Shown: one piece after another, positions 30,920 through 39,546 of the stretch
Layout of the letters: the number at the start of each line of letters is the position of its first letter
Position numbering within the stretch: position 1 is the stretch's first letter
Assembly (NCBI GenBank): GCA_910574205.1
Contig: CAJSYJ010000003.1
Span: 310,001-374,000, forward strand
From: Bacteroidales bacterium
Lineage (GTDB): Bacteria > Bacteroidota > Bacteroidia > Bacteroidales > Rikenellaceae
Length of the DNA stretch: 64,000 nt
Reading direction: 5' to 3'
Translations under genes and position numbers: made by a program
The notes under the pieces: model-generated
The model's input: only the letters and a program-made list of their open reading frames with translations
What the model was told of the DNA's origin: nothing
Databases searched by the model: none

Positions 30920-31870
30920 ATGACGAAACTGCAATACATAAAGTGCCACGGTTCGGGCAACGACTTCATCATGATCGACGGCGTGGCACAGGCCGACCGC
31001 CTATCGGGCATCGACCTCGCCGCACTCGCCCGCACAGCATGCGACCGCTCGAATGGCATCGGCAGCGACGGGGTGCTGCTGCTGGTATCATCCGCTGACG
31101 GCTACGGCATGCGCATGTTCAACCCCGACGGCTCCGAGGCGGGCATGTGCGGCAACGGCATACGCTGCGTGGCACGTCTGGCCGAAAGGTATGTCGGACA
31201 GAGTGAGTTCGACCTCGTGTCGGGCGGCAGAATCATCCGTGTGCGACACGCCGAGCCGATATGCCGCGGCATCGAGACATACGGCGCGCAGATCGGAATA
31301 CGCACCGCAAGCGACGACTTCGCATTCATGGCCGGCCGCGAACGCTTCGTCGAGCAGCCGATAGAGGCTCTGGCAGACGATTTGCTGTTTACGGCGATCG
31401 ATACGGGCAACCCCCACCTGGTAGCACGCGTCGGGAGGATAGATCTCGAACGTCTCGACGAGCTGGGACGGCGCGCCAACGGCATGCGCGATATACTGCC
31501 CCACGGCGTCAACCTCTCGCTCTGCGAGCAGCGCGACGGGCATACGCTCTTCGTCGCGACCTACGAGCGCGGCGCGGGCATCACGCTCTCGTGCGGCACG
31601 GCTATGACCTCGGCGGCCACGGCGGCGGTACTGGCCGGCCGCATGCAGGCCGAGCGCGACATACGCGTCATGAACCGCGGCGGCATGGTACTATGCCGCA
31701 CGCACATCGGCCGGGAGGGCATCGTCACGCGTCTTACGGGCAACGCCACGTTCCAATGGAGCGGCAGCCTCGACTTCGACGGCGAGGCTCTGCGCTACGA
31801 CGTATCCGATAAAACCGACGAGCAGCAGGCATGGCTGCGCTTCGTCGACGAAATAAACGCACGCAGCTGA
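30920..31870 (+). CDS. dapF: Diaminopimelate epimerase
   Basis: Converts LL- to meso-diaminopimelate for lysine and peptidoglycan synthesis, using a two-cysteine racemase mechanism. The 316-residue protein starts MTKLQYIKCHGSGNDFIMID, has the first catalytic Cys in NPDGSEAGMCGNGIRC and the second in ERGAGITLSCGTAMTSA, both perfectly conserved. Length is about 40 residues above the shortest family members because of the C-terminal extension. It is followed after 8 nt by the BamA/TamA-like gene. Confidence 0.97.
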   Translation: MTKLQYIKCHGSGNDFIMIDGVAQADRLSGIDLAALARTACDRSNGIGSDGVLLLVSSADGYGMRMFNPDGSEAGMCGNGIRCVARLAERYVGQSEFDLVSGGRIIRVRHAEPICRGIETYGAQIGIRTASDDFAFMAGRERFVEQPIEALADDLLFTAIDTGNPHLVARVGRIDLERLDELGRRANGMRDILPHGVNLSLCEQRDGHTLFVATYERGAGITLSCGTAMTSAATAAVLAGRMQAERDIRVMNRGGMVLCRTHIGREGIVTRLTGNATFQWSGSLDFDGEALRYDVSDKTDEQQAWLRFVDEINARS

Positions 31871-31878
31871 CCGAAGAG

Positions 31879-34266
31879 ATGAAACTCCGCATACGACATA
31901 TCGCCCTCGCGGCCACGGCGGCCCTCGCTGCCGTCGCCTGCAACGTCACGCGCAAGCTGCCCGAGGGCGAGTATCTGCTGCAAAAGGTCAAGATCGAGGA
32001 GGATACCTCCGCACCGCGCCACGAGCGCATCACGGCCGACGAGCTGGACAACTACGTCCGCCAGTCGCCCAACAAACGCATCTTCGGCATAAACTTCTAC
32101 GCGTGGGTCTACAACCTCGCCGACCCCGACAAGGACAACTGGTGGAACAACTTCAAGCGCAAGATAGGACAGGCGCCCGTCGTGCTCGACATGGAGCAGA
32201 CGCGCAAGTCGGTGCGCAACATCCGAACATATCTCGACACGCGAGGATACTTCTCCTCCGATGTGACATGCCGCATCGACACGCTGCCGCGCCGCCGCGT
32301 CGCCGTGACCTACTCCGTCAGGCAGGGCGAGCCGATGCGCATCGACAGCATAGGATACGAGTTCCGCGACGAGGCGCTGCGCCCGATCATCCTCTCCGAC
32401 ACCGCCGCGACGCTGCTGCACCGCGGCGACGTGCTCGACATAGCGCGTCTGGACAACGAGCGCGAGCGCATCGCGCGCGACCTGAACGACCGCGGCTACT
32501 ACAACTTCTCGGTCAACAACATATTCTACTCCGTCGACACGCTCTCGGCCAACAACACGGCGGCAGTGAAGATGGTCGTGCAGCCGACGCTTACGGGCTA
32601 CAACGAGCGGGGCGTGGCACAGTGGGAGAACAACGCCGTATTCCGCATCAGCGAGATCAACGTCTACCCCACCTACGACCCCATGTCGCGCGCACGATAC
32701 AAGCAGACCGGAAGCGACGTCATCGACACGACCTATTTCTACGGTCTCAACATCATCAAGGACCCCGACCGCAGCCCGCGCCTGCGCAACGCCGTGCTGC
32801 GCCGCACCATACCGATCTACCCCAACTACCTCTACGACGCCGCGCAGGTTACCAAGACATACAACGAGCTTATGTCGCTCGGCTTCTTCCGCAGCGCCAA
32901 GATCACATTCTCCGAGCTGCGCGACACCACCGACACCTACGTGTCGTATATCGACAACAGCCGCGGCGACGGCGGCGAAACGGTCGACACGCGCGAGGGT
33001 TTCCTCCGCTGCGACATATACGCCACGCCGGCACTCAAACAGAGCGTCAAGGTAGAGCTCGAAGCCAGCACGACATCGAGCTTCTACGGCCTCAGCGCCA
33101 CGCTCGGATACTCCAACCGCAACATCTTCCAAGGCGCCGAGTCGTTCGATGCCTCCGTGCGCGTAGCCTACGAATACATGAAGGCTCCCGACGCGCGCAA
33201 GCGCAGCGCTCAGGAGGTGGGCGTCACGACGGGTCTGTCGTTCCCCCGCTTCCTGCTGCCGTTCCATGTCGCGCCCAACGAAAACATACTGCAACCGCGC
33301 ACGCGTCTCGAACTCTCGTTCGACTACCAGAACCGCCCCTACTACCGCCGCAACCTGTCGAGCATGCGCTGGGCATATTCGTGGTCCAAGGGGCAGGCCT
33401 CGTCGTTCGCGCTGCGTCCGATCGACATCAACTGGATCGACGTGCACAACGTCGACCAGAAGTTCCTCGACGAGATACAGAACGAATATCTGCGCAACAC
33501 CTACGTCCCGCAGCTCAGCGCAGGCCTCTCGTTCTCGTATGTCTACAACAACCAGCGGACGAACATCGGCCGCAATGCGACGATGATACGCTTCAACGCC
33601 GAGACGGTCGGCAACCTGATCGACGGTCTGGAACGCCTCTTCTCGCACCATGCGCCGGGGCACGACTACTATCAGGTGCTCGGCATACGCTATGCCCAGT
33701 ATGTGCGCGGCGACATCAACCTCTCGCACAATATCGTGTTGGGCAAGAACATGTCGCTCGCAGGCCGCATCTTCGCCGGCGTGGGCGTGGCATACGGCAA
33801 CTCGAAGGATATGACCATACCGTTCGACCGCATGTTCTACTGCGGCGGCGCCAACTCCATGCGAGGCTGGACGCCGCGCAACCTCGGTCCGGGCAACGCC
33901 CCCGAGCAGAGCGGAGCATCGTTCCCCACGCAGGTGGGCGACATGCGTCTGGAAGCCAATCTCGAATTTCGGTTCCCGATATGGGGCATATTCCAGGGTG
34001 CGACGTTCCTCGATCTGGGCAACGTGTGGTATCTGCGCGAGAACGAAAAGACCCCCTACGATCAGGTATTCCATTTCGACAACTTCTACAAGCAGCTCGG
34101 CTTCAACACCGGCGTGGGTCTGAGAATCGACGTCAAGTTCGTCGTGCTGCGCTTCGATCTCGGATTGCAGCTCCACAATCCTAACCGACCCGCCGGACAG
34201 CGCTGGATACGCGACATCCGCTGGTCGGGCATGGCGCTGAATTTCGGTGTGGGTTATCCGTTCTAA
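31879..34266 (+). CDS. BamA/TamA-like outer membrane protein, lipoprotein-type signal
   Basis: A 795-residue outer-membrane barrel of the Omp85 family with POTRA-like repeats. From the ATG at 31879 it begins with a signal peptide and lipobox-like AAVACNVTRKLPEGEYLL (Cys 20), which is usual for the Bacteroidetes TamA-like branch (YLLQKVKIEED is a common start of its mature part). The middle has POTRA-type beta-alpha patterns, and the C-terminal barrel ends with FGVGYPF, a terminal aromatic as needed for barrel assembly; the conserved YCGGANSMRGWTPRNLGPG matches the Omp85 surface-antigen RGxxxR-like loop motif. It is probably involved in exporting envelope components; direct function is inferred. 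Confidence 0.88.
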   Translation: MKLRIRHIALAATAALAAVACNVTRKLPEGEYLLQKVKIEEDTSAPRHERITADELDNYVRQSPNKRIFGINFYAWVYNLADPDKDNWWNNFKRKIGQAPVVLDMEQTRKSVRNIRTYLDTRGYFSSDVTCRIDTLPRRRVAVTYSVRQGEPMRIDSIGYEFRDEALRPIILSDTAATLLHRGDVLDIARLDNERERIARDLNDRGYYNFSVNNIFYSVDTLSANNTAAVKMVVQPTLTGYNERGVAQWENNAVFRISEINVYPTYDPMSRARYKQTGSDVIDTTYFYGLNIIKDPDRSPRLRNAVLRRTIPIYPNYLYDAAQVTKTYNELMSLGFFRSAKITFSELRDTTDTYVSYIDNSRGDGGETVDTREGFLRCDIYATPALKQSVKVELEASTTSSFYGLSATLGYSNRNIFQGAESFDASVRVAYEYMKAPDARKRSAQEVGVTTGLSFPRFLLPFHVAPNENILQPRTRLELSFDYQNRPYYRRNLSSMRWAYSWSKGQASSFALRPIDINWIDVHNVDQKFLDEIQNEYLRNTYVPQLSAGLSFSYVYNNQRTNIGRNATMIRFNAETVGNLIDGLERLFSHHAPGHDYYQVLGIRYAQYVRGDINLSHNIVLGKNMSLAGRIFAGVGVAYGNSKDMTIPFDRMFYCGGANSMRGWTPRNLGPGNAPEQSGASFPTQVGDMRLEANLEFRFPIWGIFQGATFLDLGNVWYLRENEKTPYDQVFHFDNFYKQLGFNTGVGLRIDVKFVVLRFDLGLQLHNPNRPAGQRWIRDIRWSGMALNFGVGYPF

Positions 34267-34877
34267 TCCCGGCCCGCGCACATCGCAGCATGGTGCGGCG
34301 GATTGCCCTAACGATCCGCACAGCAACCGCACAGGCATCGGCACCACCGCTATCGTCGGCCTATCCGCCGCCGGCTGCTACACCGGTCTGCTATCGCCGG
34401 CCGCGCCCTCTTTCGCCCTGGTGCGATGATACCGCCGGATTCATCCGCCTCCCCCTCCGAGTCGCAGGCAGACTCCATAGACATATGCCGCGCCCAGCCC
34501 CGTGCGCAGCCTGCACTTAGCCTCCGGCAGCCGCAGATAATATAATAGGCACGCCGCCTCCGCAGCCCCCTTGCGCGCGCATCGTTATGCAACATCCTCT
34601 CATGTATAATCGGCGGAATAGTGTAGTCGGCGAAGGTTGAATAAATATGTGAAAAATTATATTGTTATTTTTTTCACAGAATTAAATAATTTTGTAGTTT
34701 TGTGCCGTGAAAACGTATCGGAGATTCCGGTTGGCAGAAATTGTGCAGTCGGCTATCTCGTCGGCAGGCGTCGTCCGCTCATGGGACGACCGGGCCACCG
34801 GGCTGTTGCGCCCGACCCTTTGCGGCCGACCCTCCGAGCGACGGACATGGAATTAGGTTTAATCTAATATTTGAATT
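34267..34877. other. Long intergenic region ahead of pckA, no gene seen
   Basis: The first 350 nt are GC-rich with short frames lacking coding character. AT content rises sharply from about 34620. The pckA promoter lies near 34672-34702, leaving a leader of about 170 nt that holds no obvious riboswitch fold I can name. Confidence 0.5.
34672..34702 (+). promoter_or_regulatory. Putative promoter of pckA
   Basis: TAGTTTTG at 34695-34702 fits TAnnTTTG; at the 19-bp distance upstream there is TTTC (34672-34675), one mismatch from TTTG. An AT-rich stretch surrounds it. The leader to the ATG is about 170 nt. Confidence 0.5.
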
Positions 34878-36485
34878 ATGGCAAAGATTGATTTATCGAA
34901 GTACGGCATCACCGACGTCAAGGAGGTGCTCTACAACCCCTCTTACGAGACGCTGTTCGAGGAGGAGACCAAGCCGGGTCTGACCGGTTTCGATAAGGGC
35001 GTGGTAACCGACATGGGTGCCGTTAACGTAATGACCGGCGTATACACCGGCCGTTCGCCCAAGGACAAGTTCTTCGTAAAGGACGAGACGACCGAGAACA
35101 CCATCTGGTGGACTTCGGATGAGTATAAGAACGACAACAAGCCCGTGTCGAAGCAGACATGGAACGTGTTGAAGGAGCTGGCCGGCAAGGAGCTGTCGAA
35201 TAAGAAGCTCTATGTCATGGATACTTTCTGCGGCGCAAACGAGAACTCTCGCTTGAAGATCCGCTTCATCATGGAGGTGGCATGGCAGGCGCACTTCGTG
35301 AAGAACATGTTCATCCGCCCCACCGAGGAGGAGCTGGCCAACTACGGCGAGCCCGACTTCGTCGTGCTGAACGCCTCTAAGGCCAAGGTCGAGAACTACA
35401 AGGAGCTCGGACTCAACTCTGAGACGGCTGTCGTGTTCAACCTCACGGAGAAGATGCAGGTCATCATCAACACGTGGTACGGCGGCGAAATGAAGAAGGG
35501 TATGTTCTCGTACATGAACTACCTGCTCCCGTTGAAGGGCATGGCTTCGATGCACTGCTCGGCAAACACCAACGAGAAGGGCGAGACGGCTATCTTCTTC
35601 GGTCTGTCGGGTACGGGTAAGACCACCCTTTCGACCGATCCCAAGCGTCAGCTCATCGGCGACGACGAGCACGGCTGGGACGACGACGGCGTATTCAACT
35701 TCGAGGGCGGCTGCTATGCCAAGGTAATCAACCTCTCGAAGGAGAACGAGCCCGACATCTGGAACGCAATCCGTCGCGACGCCCTCTTGGAGAACGTTAC
35801 CGTAGACGAGAAGACCGGCAAGATCGACTTCACGGACAAGTCGGTTACCGAGAACACCCGCGTGTCGTATCCGATCTACCACATCAACAACATAGTCAAG
35901 CCCGTATCGAAGGCTCCCGCCGCAAAGAAGGTCATCTTCCTGTCGGCCGACGCATTCGGCGTGCTGCCTCCGGTGTCGATCCTGACCCCCGAGCAGACCA
36001 AGTACTACTTCCTTTCGGGCTTTACCGCCAAGCTGGCAGGTACCGAGCGCGGCATTACCGAGCCTACGCCGACCTTCTCGGCATGCTTCGGCGCAGCTTT
36101 CCTTTCGCTGCACCCCACCAAATACGGCGAGGAGCTCGTCAAGAAGATGCAGGCATCGGGCGCTACGGCCTACCTCGTGAACACCGGCTGGAACGGCACC
36201 GGCAAGCGTATCTCGATCAAGGATACGCGCGGCATCATCGACGCCATTCTCGACGGCTCGATCGACAAGGCGCCGACCAAGCAGATCCCCGTATTCGACT
36301 TCAAGGTGCCGACCGAGCTCCCGGGCGTAGATCCCGCGATCCTCGATCCCCGCGACACCTACGCCGATCCTACCCAGTGGGATACCAAGGCTGCCGACCT
36401 CGCAGGCCGTTTCATCAAGAACTTCACGAAGTTCACGACCAACGACGAGGGTAAGGCATTGGTAGAGGCCGGTCCGAAGCTCTAA
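34878..36485 (+). CDS. pckA: Phosphoenolpyruvate carboxykinase (ATP)
   Basis: Interconverts oxaloacetate and PEP; in Bacteroidetes it usually runs in the CO2-fixing direction during succinate fermentation. The 535 residues carry the kinase-1a P-loop [11 protein letters not shown] (near 248-258), the metal-binding [22 protein letters not shown], and the substrate motif [14 protein letters not shown]. Length is normal. Codon use is strongly biased to preferred codons, a sign of high expression. The repeat array begins 6 nt after its stop. Confidence 0.98.
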   Translation: MAKIDLSKYGITDVKEVLYNPSYETLFEEETKPGLTGFDKGVVTDMGAVNVMTGVYTGRSPKDKFFVKDETTENTIWWTSDEYKNDNKPVSKQTWNVLKELAGKELSNKKLYVMDTFCGANENSRLKIRFIMEVAWQAHFVKNMFIRPTEEELANYGEPDFVVLNASKAKVENYKELGLNSETAVVFNLTEKMQVIINTWYGGEMKKGMFSYMNYLLPLKGMASMHCSANTNEKGETAIFFGLSGTGKTTLSTDPKRQLIGDDEHGWDDDGVFNFEGGCYAKVINLSKENEPDIWNAIRRDALLENVTVDEKTGKIDFTDKSVTENTRVSYPIYHINNIVKPVSKAPAAKKVIFLSADAFGVLPPVSILTPEQTKYYFLSGFTAKLAGTERGITEPTPTFSACFGAAFLSLHPTKYGEELVKKMQASGATAYLVNTGWNGTGKRISIKDTRGIIDAILDGSIDKAPTKQIPVFDFKVPTELPGVDPAILDPRDTYADPTQWDTKAADLAGRFIKNFTKFTTNDEGKALVEAGPKL

Positions 36486-36491
36486 TTTTTT

Positions 36492-36601
36492 GTTAAAAGG
36501 CGCCATTTCCTGCGCCTCGTTCGAATGCGCCAATGGGACGTACGCCAGTACTACCCATCGGCGCATTTTTCACGTGCGGCTGGTAAATAGCTCCTTTTAA
36601 C
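36492..36601. repeat. Palindromic repeat, copy A (inner hairpin 36525-36566)
   Basis: Outer arms GTTAAAAGG/CCTTTTAAC (36492-36500/36593-36601, perfect) extended by partly matching ATTTCC-type segments, an inner hairpin with arms ATGCGCC-A-ATGGG and CCCAT-C-GGCGCAT, and a tip GTAC-GCCA-GTAC flanked by an AC/TA internal loop. A T-run follows the right inner arm (36566-36570), so the copy may also end pckA transcription. Confidence 0.85.
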
Positions 36602-36646
36602 GAAAAAAAATTGTGTTGTCATTCTTAGGATGCAATCACATGACAT

Positions 36647-36747
36647 ACGGCATTATACTGCCGCGCACTCAGTCTCCCGAACGGGACGTACGTCAGTACT
36701 ACCCGTCCGGGAGATTTTCGTTTGCGTGGTATAATAACGCTTTTGAC
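36647..36747. repeat. Palindromic repeat, copy C (inner hairpin 36673-36714)
   Basis: Same plan as copy A but different arms: inner arms TCTCCCG-A-ACGGG and CCCGT-C-CGGGAGA, again with one A/C mismatch at the same place; tip GTAC-GTCA-GTAC with identical AC/TA internal loop; outer arms ATTATAC/GTATAAT (36652-36658/36729-36735). Both outer and inner arms differ from copy A, yet pairing is kept. Confidence 0.85.
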
Positions 36748-36757
36748 AAAAAATACG

Positions 36758-36864
36758 TGAAAAGGCACTATTTCCTGCGCCTCGTTCGAATGCGCCAATG
36801 TGACGTACGCCAGTACTACCCATCGGCGCATTTTTCACGTGCAGCTGGTAAATAGCTCCTTTTG
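36758..36864. repeat. Palindromic repeat, copy B (inner hairpin 36790-36831)
   Basis: Close relative of copy A (about 90% identical over its length), with a G-to-T change in the left inner arm (ATGTG instead of ATGGG) that breaks one pair. Outer arms AAAAGG/CCTTTT at 36760-36765/36858-36863. Confidence 0.85.
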
Positions 36865-36904
36865 ACGAAAAAAAAGAGTTGTGGTGTTTAGGCTGTTGTC
36901 TCGA

Positions 36905-37016
36905 AAAGCAATCATTTACTGCTGCGCCTTGTCGCTTGGCAATGGGCGGTACGTCGAGTACGGCAAAATACCTCTCCTCCGACCAGTCGTCCCATACGGT
37001 GCGCGCCTTGCGCTTC
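36905..37016. repeat. Degenerate palindromic repeat, copy D
   Basis: Retains the left flank (CATTTACTGCTGCGCC, then the CTTGTCGCT segment shared with copy E) and the core GTAC-GTCGA-GTAC at 36949-36961, but the right arm no longer pairs with the left. Probably a decayed or recombinant copy. It ends within 35 nt of the MNT-HEPN gene's stop. Confidence 0.65.
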
Positions 37017-37050
37017 TAAAAAAGTTGTATGATATGCTGCCGCGTTATGG

Positions 37051-37941
37051 CTATTTTCCGATTTGGCTTTCGTAATATGCGATACGGTCGCGACATACCT
37101 TTTCGACGATGTCGCGGAGCTGTTCGACCTTGGGGATAAGGGCGTCGATGTCCTCTTTCGTAACTTCGAAATCGGGATTGTAACGTGATTCTATGTAGGC
37201 GCGCTGCAACAGGTCGAATAATCGTTCTTCTTCGGGCGTATTGCGTGGAAATATCTTGCACAATTCGGTTGTGAACGATTTATTGTTCGTAATTAAATCG
37301 TCAAGATCGTGATTCTTTGGACTATATAAAATATGTACTAACGAGATTGTCCGTAAGAAATTTTCAGATGCTTGATGTAATTGGAACGAAGCCAATTTAG
37401 GCCAACCTTTTGCAGAATTGAATTCGGCTGTTTCTCTAAAATGATCCGCTGTATAAAATTTATCATCGTAATATTTCTTTGCACGTTCCATAATTTCTAT
37501 AAAATTAAGTTTTCGCCGACGTGCCAGTTTATATGCACCTGAATCGTATAGAATGATTCCGTCGCGCTTGATCTCCGTCTCGAAGTAATGCGCTTTCGAA
37601 AGAGCGTAGTTGAAGTCGTCTATTCCGTAGTTTACGAACTGCGGGTGGGTATGAAACGGTCGGTTCTTGTCTTCAAAGAAACAATCCTTTATTTGGGAGT
37701 AGAGCGAGAACCTTACTGCCCCAATTGGCTTGCGTGTTAAAATGGCTATATCGTAATCGCTCATGTAGTATGTCGGCGTACCGAACTCCACGCGCTGGTC
37801 GTAGTCGACGTATTTATTCTTAGCGTAGCTGCCGAACAGAATAATCATCTCGACCTGCTTTACATTCTCGCGGATCAACTCTGCGAGCTGCTGCAAATCC
37901 TGACGTTTGCGCGGCGGTAAGAATCGGATGCTTCGTTTCAT
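37051..37941 (-). CDS. MNT-HEPN fusion: nucleotidyltransferase domain plus HEPN domain
   Basis: A 296-residue protein. Residues 25-70 hold a minimal nucleotidyltransferase motif: LFGSYAKNK (GS at 37-38), then SDYDIAIL with Asp 62 and Asp 64 as metal ligands. A spacer of unusual length separates the GS and DxD motifs. The C-terminal half (about 140-290) is helical and resembles the HEPN domain of kanamycin-nucleotidyltransferase-like proteins (KLASFQLHQASENFLRTISLVHIL). Two-gene MNT/HEPN pairs are toxin-antitoxin modules in which MNT adenylylates the HEPN ribonuclease; here both are one chain. Base composition is AT-richer than its neighbours, and it lies between repeat copies D and E, suggesting acquisition. 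The ATG at 37941 is chosen; a minus-strand CAAAATTA box at 37947-37954 may be its -7 element. Confidence 0.8.
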   Translation of the reverse strand: MKRSIRFLPPRKRQDLQQLAELIRENVKQVEMIILFGSYAKNKYVDYDQRVEFGTPTYYMSDYDIAILTRKPIGAVRFSLYSQIKDCFFEDKNRPFHTHPQFVNYGIDDFNYALSKAHYFETEIKRDGIILYDSGAYKLARRRKLNFIEIMERAKKYYDDKFYTADHFRETAEFNSAKGWPKLASFQLHQASENFLRTISLVHILYSPKNHDLDDLITNNKSFTTELCKIFPRNTPEEERLFDLLQRAYIESRYNPDFEVTKEDIDALIPKVEQLRDIVEKVCRDRIAYYESQIGK

Positions 37942-37975
37942 AACGACAAAATTATGAAATTTTCCGACAATGCGT

Positions 37976-38006
37976 TTTGCAAAACCCATAAAAACAACTA
38001 TATTTG
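37976..38006 (+). promoter_or_regulatory. Promoter of an intergenic transcript
   Basis: TTTG at 37976-37979, 19 bp, TATATTTG at 37999-38006: a perfect match to the Bacteroidetes promoter. No protein-coding frame follows on the plus strand for 6 kb, so it must drive an untranslated RNA. Confidence 0.7.
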
Positions 38007-38012
38007 TTTATC

Positions 38013-38328
38013 GTTCTGCAAATAATCTGCAAAAGTTTCCGACGGAGGCGGCAGGAGCCGCTTAAAAGAAACACAGCAGATTATGAACCGGAATTATCAT
38101 AACTCGGCATAGGCCGACGGACATAACACATTATAAAGGGTAAACAACTCTTTATACCTATTCGTAAACTTGGGGCCCTCTTCGGAGGTTGTTTGATTCA
38201 GGTATAATGGTTGTCAGTCCTTGTTATGTCCCGTTCAATCATGGGCGGGACGGACAAGGGCGCAGGACAGCTTCTGAATCATGGTTCCCAAGACCTACGA
38301 ATAGGAGCTACTAATGCGCCCCTTTTTT
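38013..38328 (+). ncRNA. Candidate structured non-coding RNA of about 315 nt
   Basis: Between the promoter at 37976-38006 and a terminator-like hairpin (GGGCGCA 38258-38264 with TGCGCCC 38315-38321, then C and six T at 38323-38328) there is no reading frame but much pairing. GGACATAACA (38119-38128) pairs perfectly with TGTTATGTCC (38222-38231); inside lie CATTATA/TATAATG and AAACAAC/GTTGTTT (38142-38148/38188-38194). The segment 38219-38233 can instead pair with CGGGAC..ACAAGG at 38246-38259, so the two folds exclude each other. The first, 113-nt domain is of a size seen for the Bacteroidetes 6S-type RNA, but I cannot confirm this. RNase P RNA, tmRNA and SRP RNA signatures are absent. Confidence 0.4.
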
Positions 38329-38994
38329 ATTTTCTGCGGGCGCATCCACCAATACCTCATATGTTATGCGCCGTACCGAATACACAGATATACGATATAT
38401 TGGATTCCCGCAACCGCATCGGGCTGCGGAGCGAGTACACTATACCCCTATTAGGTTTTATTACGAAGGAATCTGGTAACGCCGTCCCGCCGTCATCGGG
38501 CGGCGGGGGATAGGTCGTGCGATATTTCGGCCGCAGAATCAACCTAAGGCCAAAGTTTTACAGATAACAGCAACGACCGGATATCGCACTTTCTTATACG
38601 GACAGTGCGCGGTATATATTCAGGGCACAATACTGCCGTGTCAGGCCGCCGCGTTTAATCCGTTATTTTCAGCCACTCGCCTTACGGCGCACGGCGACCG
38701 TTGGGCAGCCGGCCGATATGTCCGGTCGGGATCACGGTTGACTTTAAGAGCTGAAAACCGAAATCTCGAACAGCCGTTGCAGCAGGTAATGACGAGTACG
38801 ATATAAATGGAAACTGATTTGAATGAGATGTATACACGGACGCTTTACACGAAGGTAGCAGCATGACGGCTTAAAGCACAATGCAGCGCCGGCAGGTGCG
38901 CACCGGAACCATTGCCGATGATCCGACGCGATTCAACGATTGTAGTCGCGGAACCGAGTAAATTCCGGCGGCGCGCCTGCTTTTTATTTTTTCA
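38329..38994. other. Intergenic region with inverted repeats, no gene
   Basis: No credible reading frame. Inverted repeats are CCCGCCG/CGGCGGG (38486-38492/38501-38507) and a perfect GTGCGATAT/ATATCGCAC pair (38517-38525/38581-38589) enclosing 55 nt. Their role is not known; they may belong to a second RNA or to remnants of mobile DNA. Confidence 0.4.
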
Positions 38995-38995
38995 G

Positions 38996-39105
38996 TGAAA
39001 AGCGGCATTCTACTGCCGCGCCTTGTCGCTCGACAATGGGAAGTACGCCAGTACTGCCCGTCCGGGAGATTTTCGTTTGCGGCTTGCCATAACGTATTCG
39101 TTAGG
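38996..39105. repeat. Palindromic repeat, copy E (mosaic)
   Basis: Core GTAC-GCCA-GTAC at 39043-39054. The left half (GAAAAGCGGCATTCTACTGCCGCGCC, in two blocks, then CTTGTCGCT) matches the left half of copy D, while the right half (CCCGTCCGGGAGATTTTCG) matches copy C, so the inner arms pair over only three bases. This looks like a recombinant between two repeat types. Confidence 0.7.
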
Positions 39106-39490
39106 CCGAAAGCCGAAGAAAATATTCCGCTATGCCGAGACGAAGCAATAGCGCCATTGGCTTCGGCCCAGCCGTCGAATCGCACGGAGCAGGAACCGAG
39201 CGCATCTCCTCTGCCGTAACCTCATCTCGCACAGCATACAAGGCTGGTCTAAGCTCCCCCTCGGCAAGCGGCATCCCGCCCGACGGAACGAGATCGATTG
39301 CTGTCGACGGAACGCAACAAAGCCAATAGTCGGCGGCATTCATGTTTAGTCGTTTCGTCAGAATCGGCCGAAGCAACTGCAAGACAGGGATCATCTTCCT
39401 CTGCATCTGAAATGCACATACGGACAATGCACGACAACATCGCGACAACGATAAGTCAGACGGTTAAGCCGGGAGTAGCGAGAGGCATAC
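39106..39490. other. Intergenic stretch, nothing identified
   Basis: No coding frame with homology-like sequence and no strong hairpin apart from the ompA terminator at its right-hand border. Confidence 0.4.
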
Positions 39491-39523
39491 AAAAAAAAAG
39501 CAGCACCCCGAATGGGGAGCTGC
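39491..39523 (-). terminator. Terminator of the OmpA-family gene
   Basis: On the minus strand GCAGC-T-CCCC, loop ATTC, GGGG-T-GCTGC followed by nine T (complement of 39491-39499). It begins 24 nt after the stop at 39547. Confidence 0.9.
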
Positions 39524-39546
39524 CTGAGTCGTTCTTAGGAACGAAT

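Noticed and set aside
34267..34600. Short frames between the BamA-like gene and pckA
   Set aside because: GC-rich sequence gives several 60-80-codon frames, none with a conserved motif, signal or promoter.
36492..37016. CRISPR array
   Set aside because: The repeated units are about 110 bp, palindromic, unevenly spaced and separated by little unique DNA; there are no regular spacers and no cas genes.
38013..38328. RNase P RNA, tmRNA or SRP RNA
   Set aside because: None of the hallmark sequences (GAGGAAAGTCC, tRNA-like ends, GGAAGCAG-type loop) occur on either strand; only the size is right.
38682..38864. 60-codon minus-strand frame in the intergenic region
   Set aside because: No signal, no family, poor start context; looks like chance.
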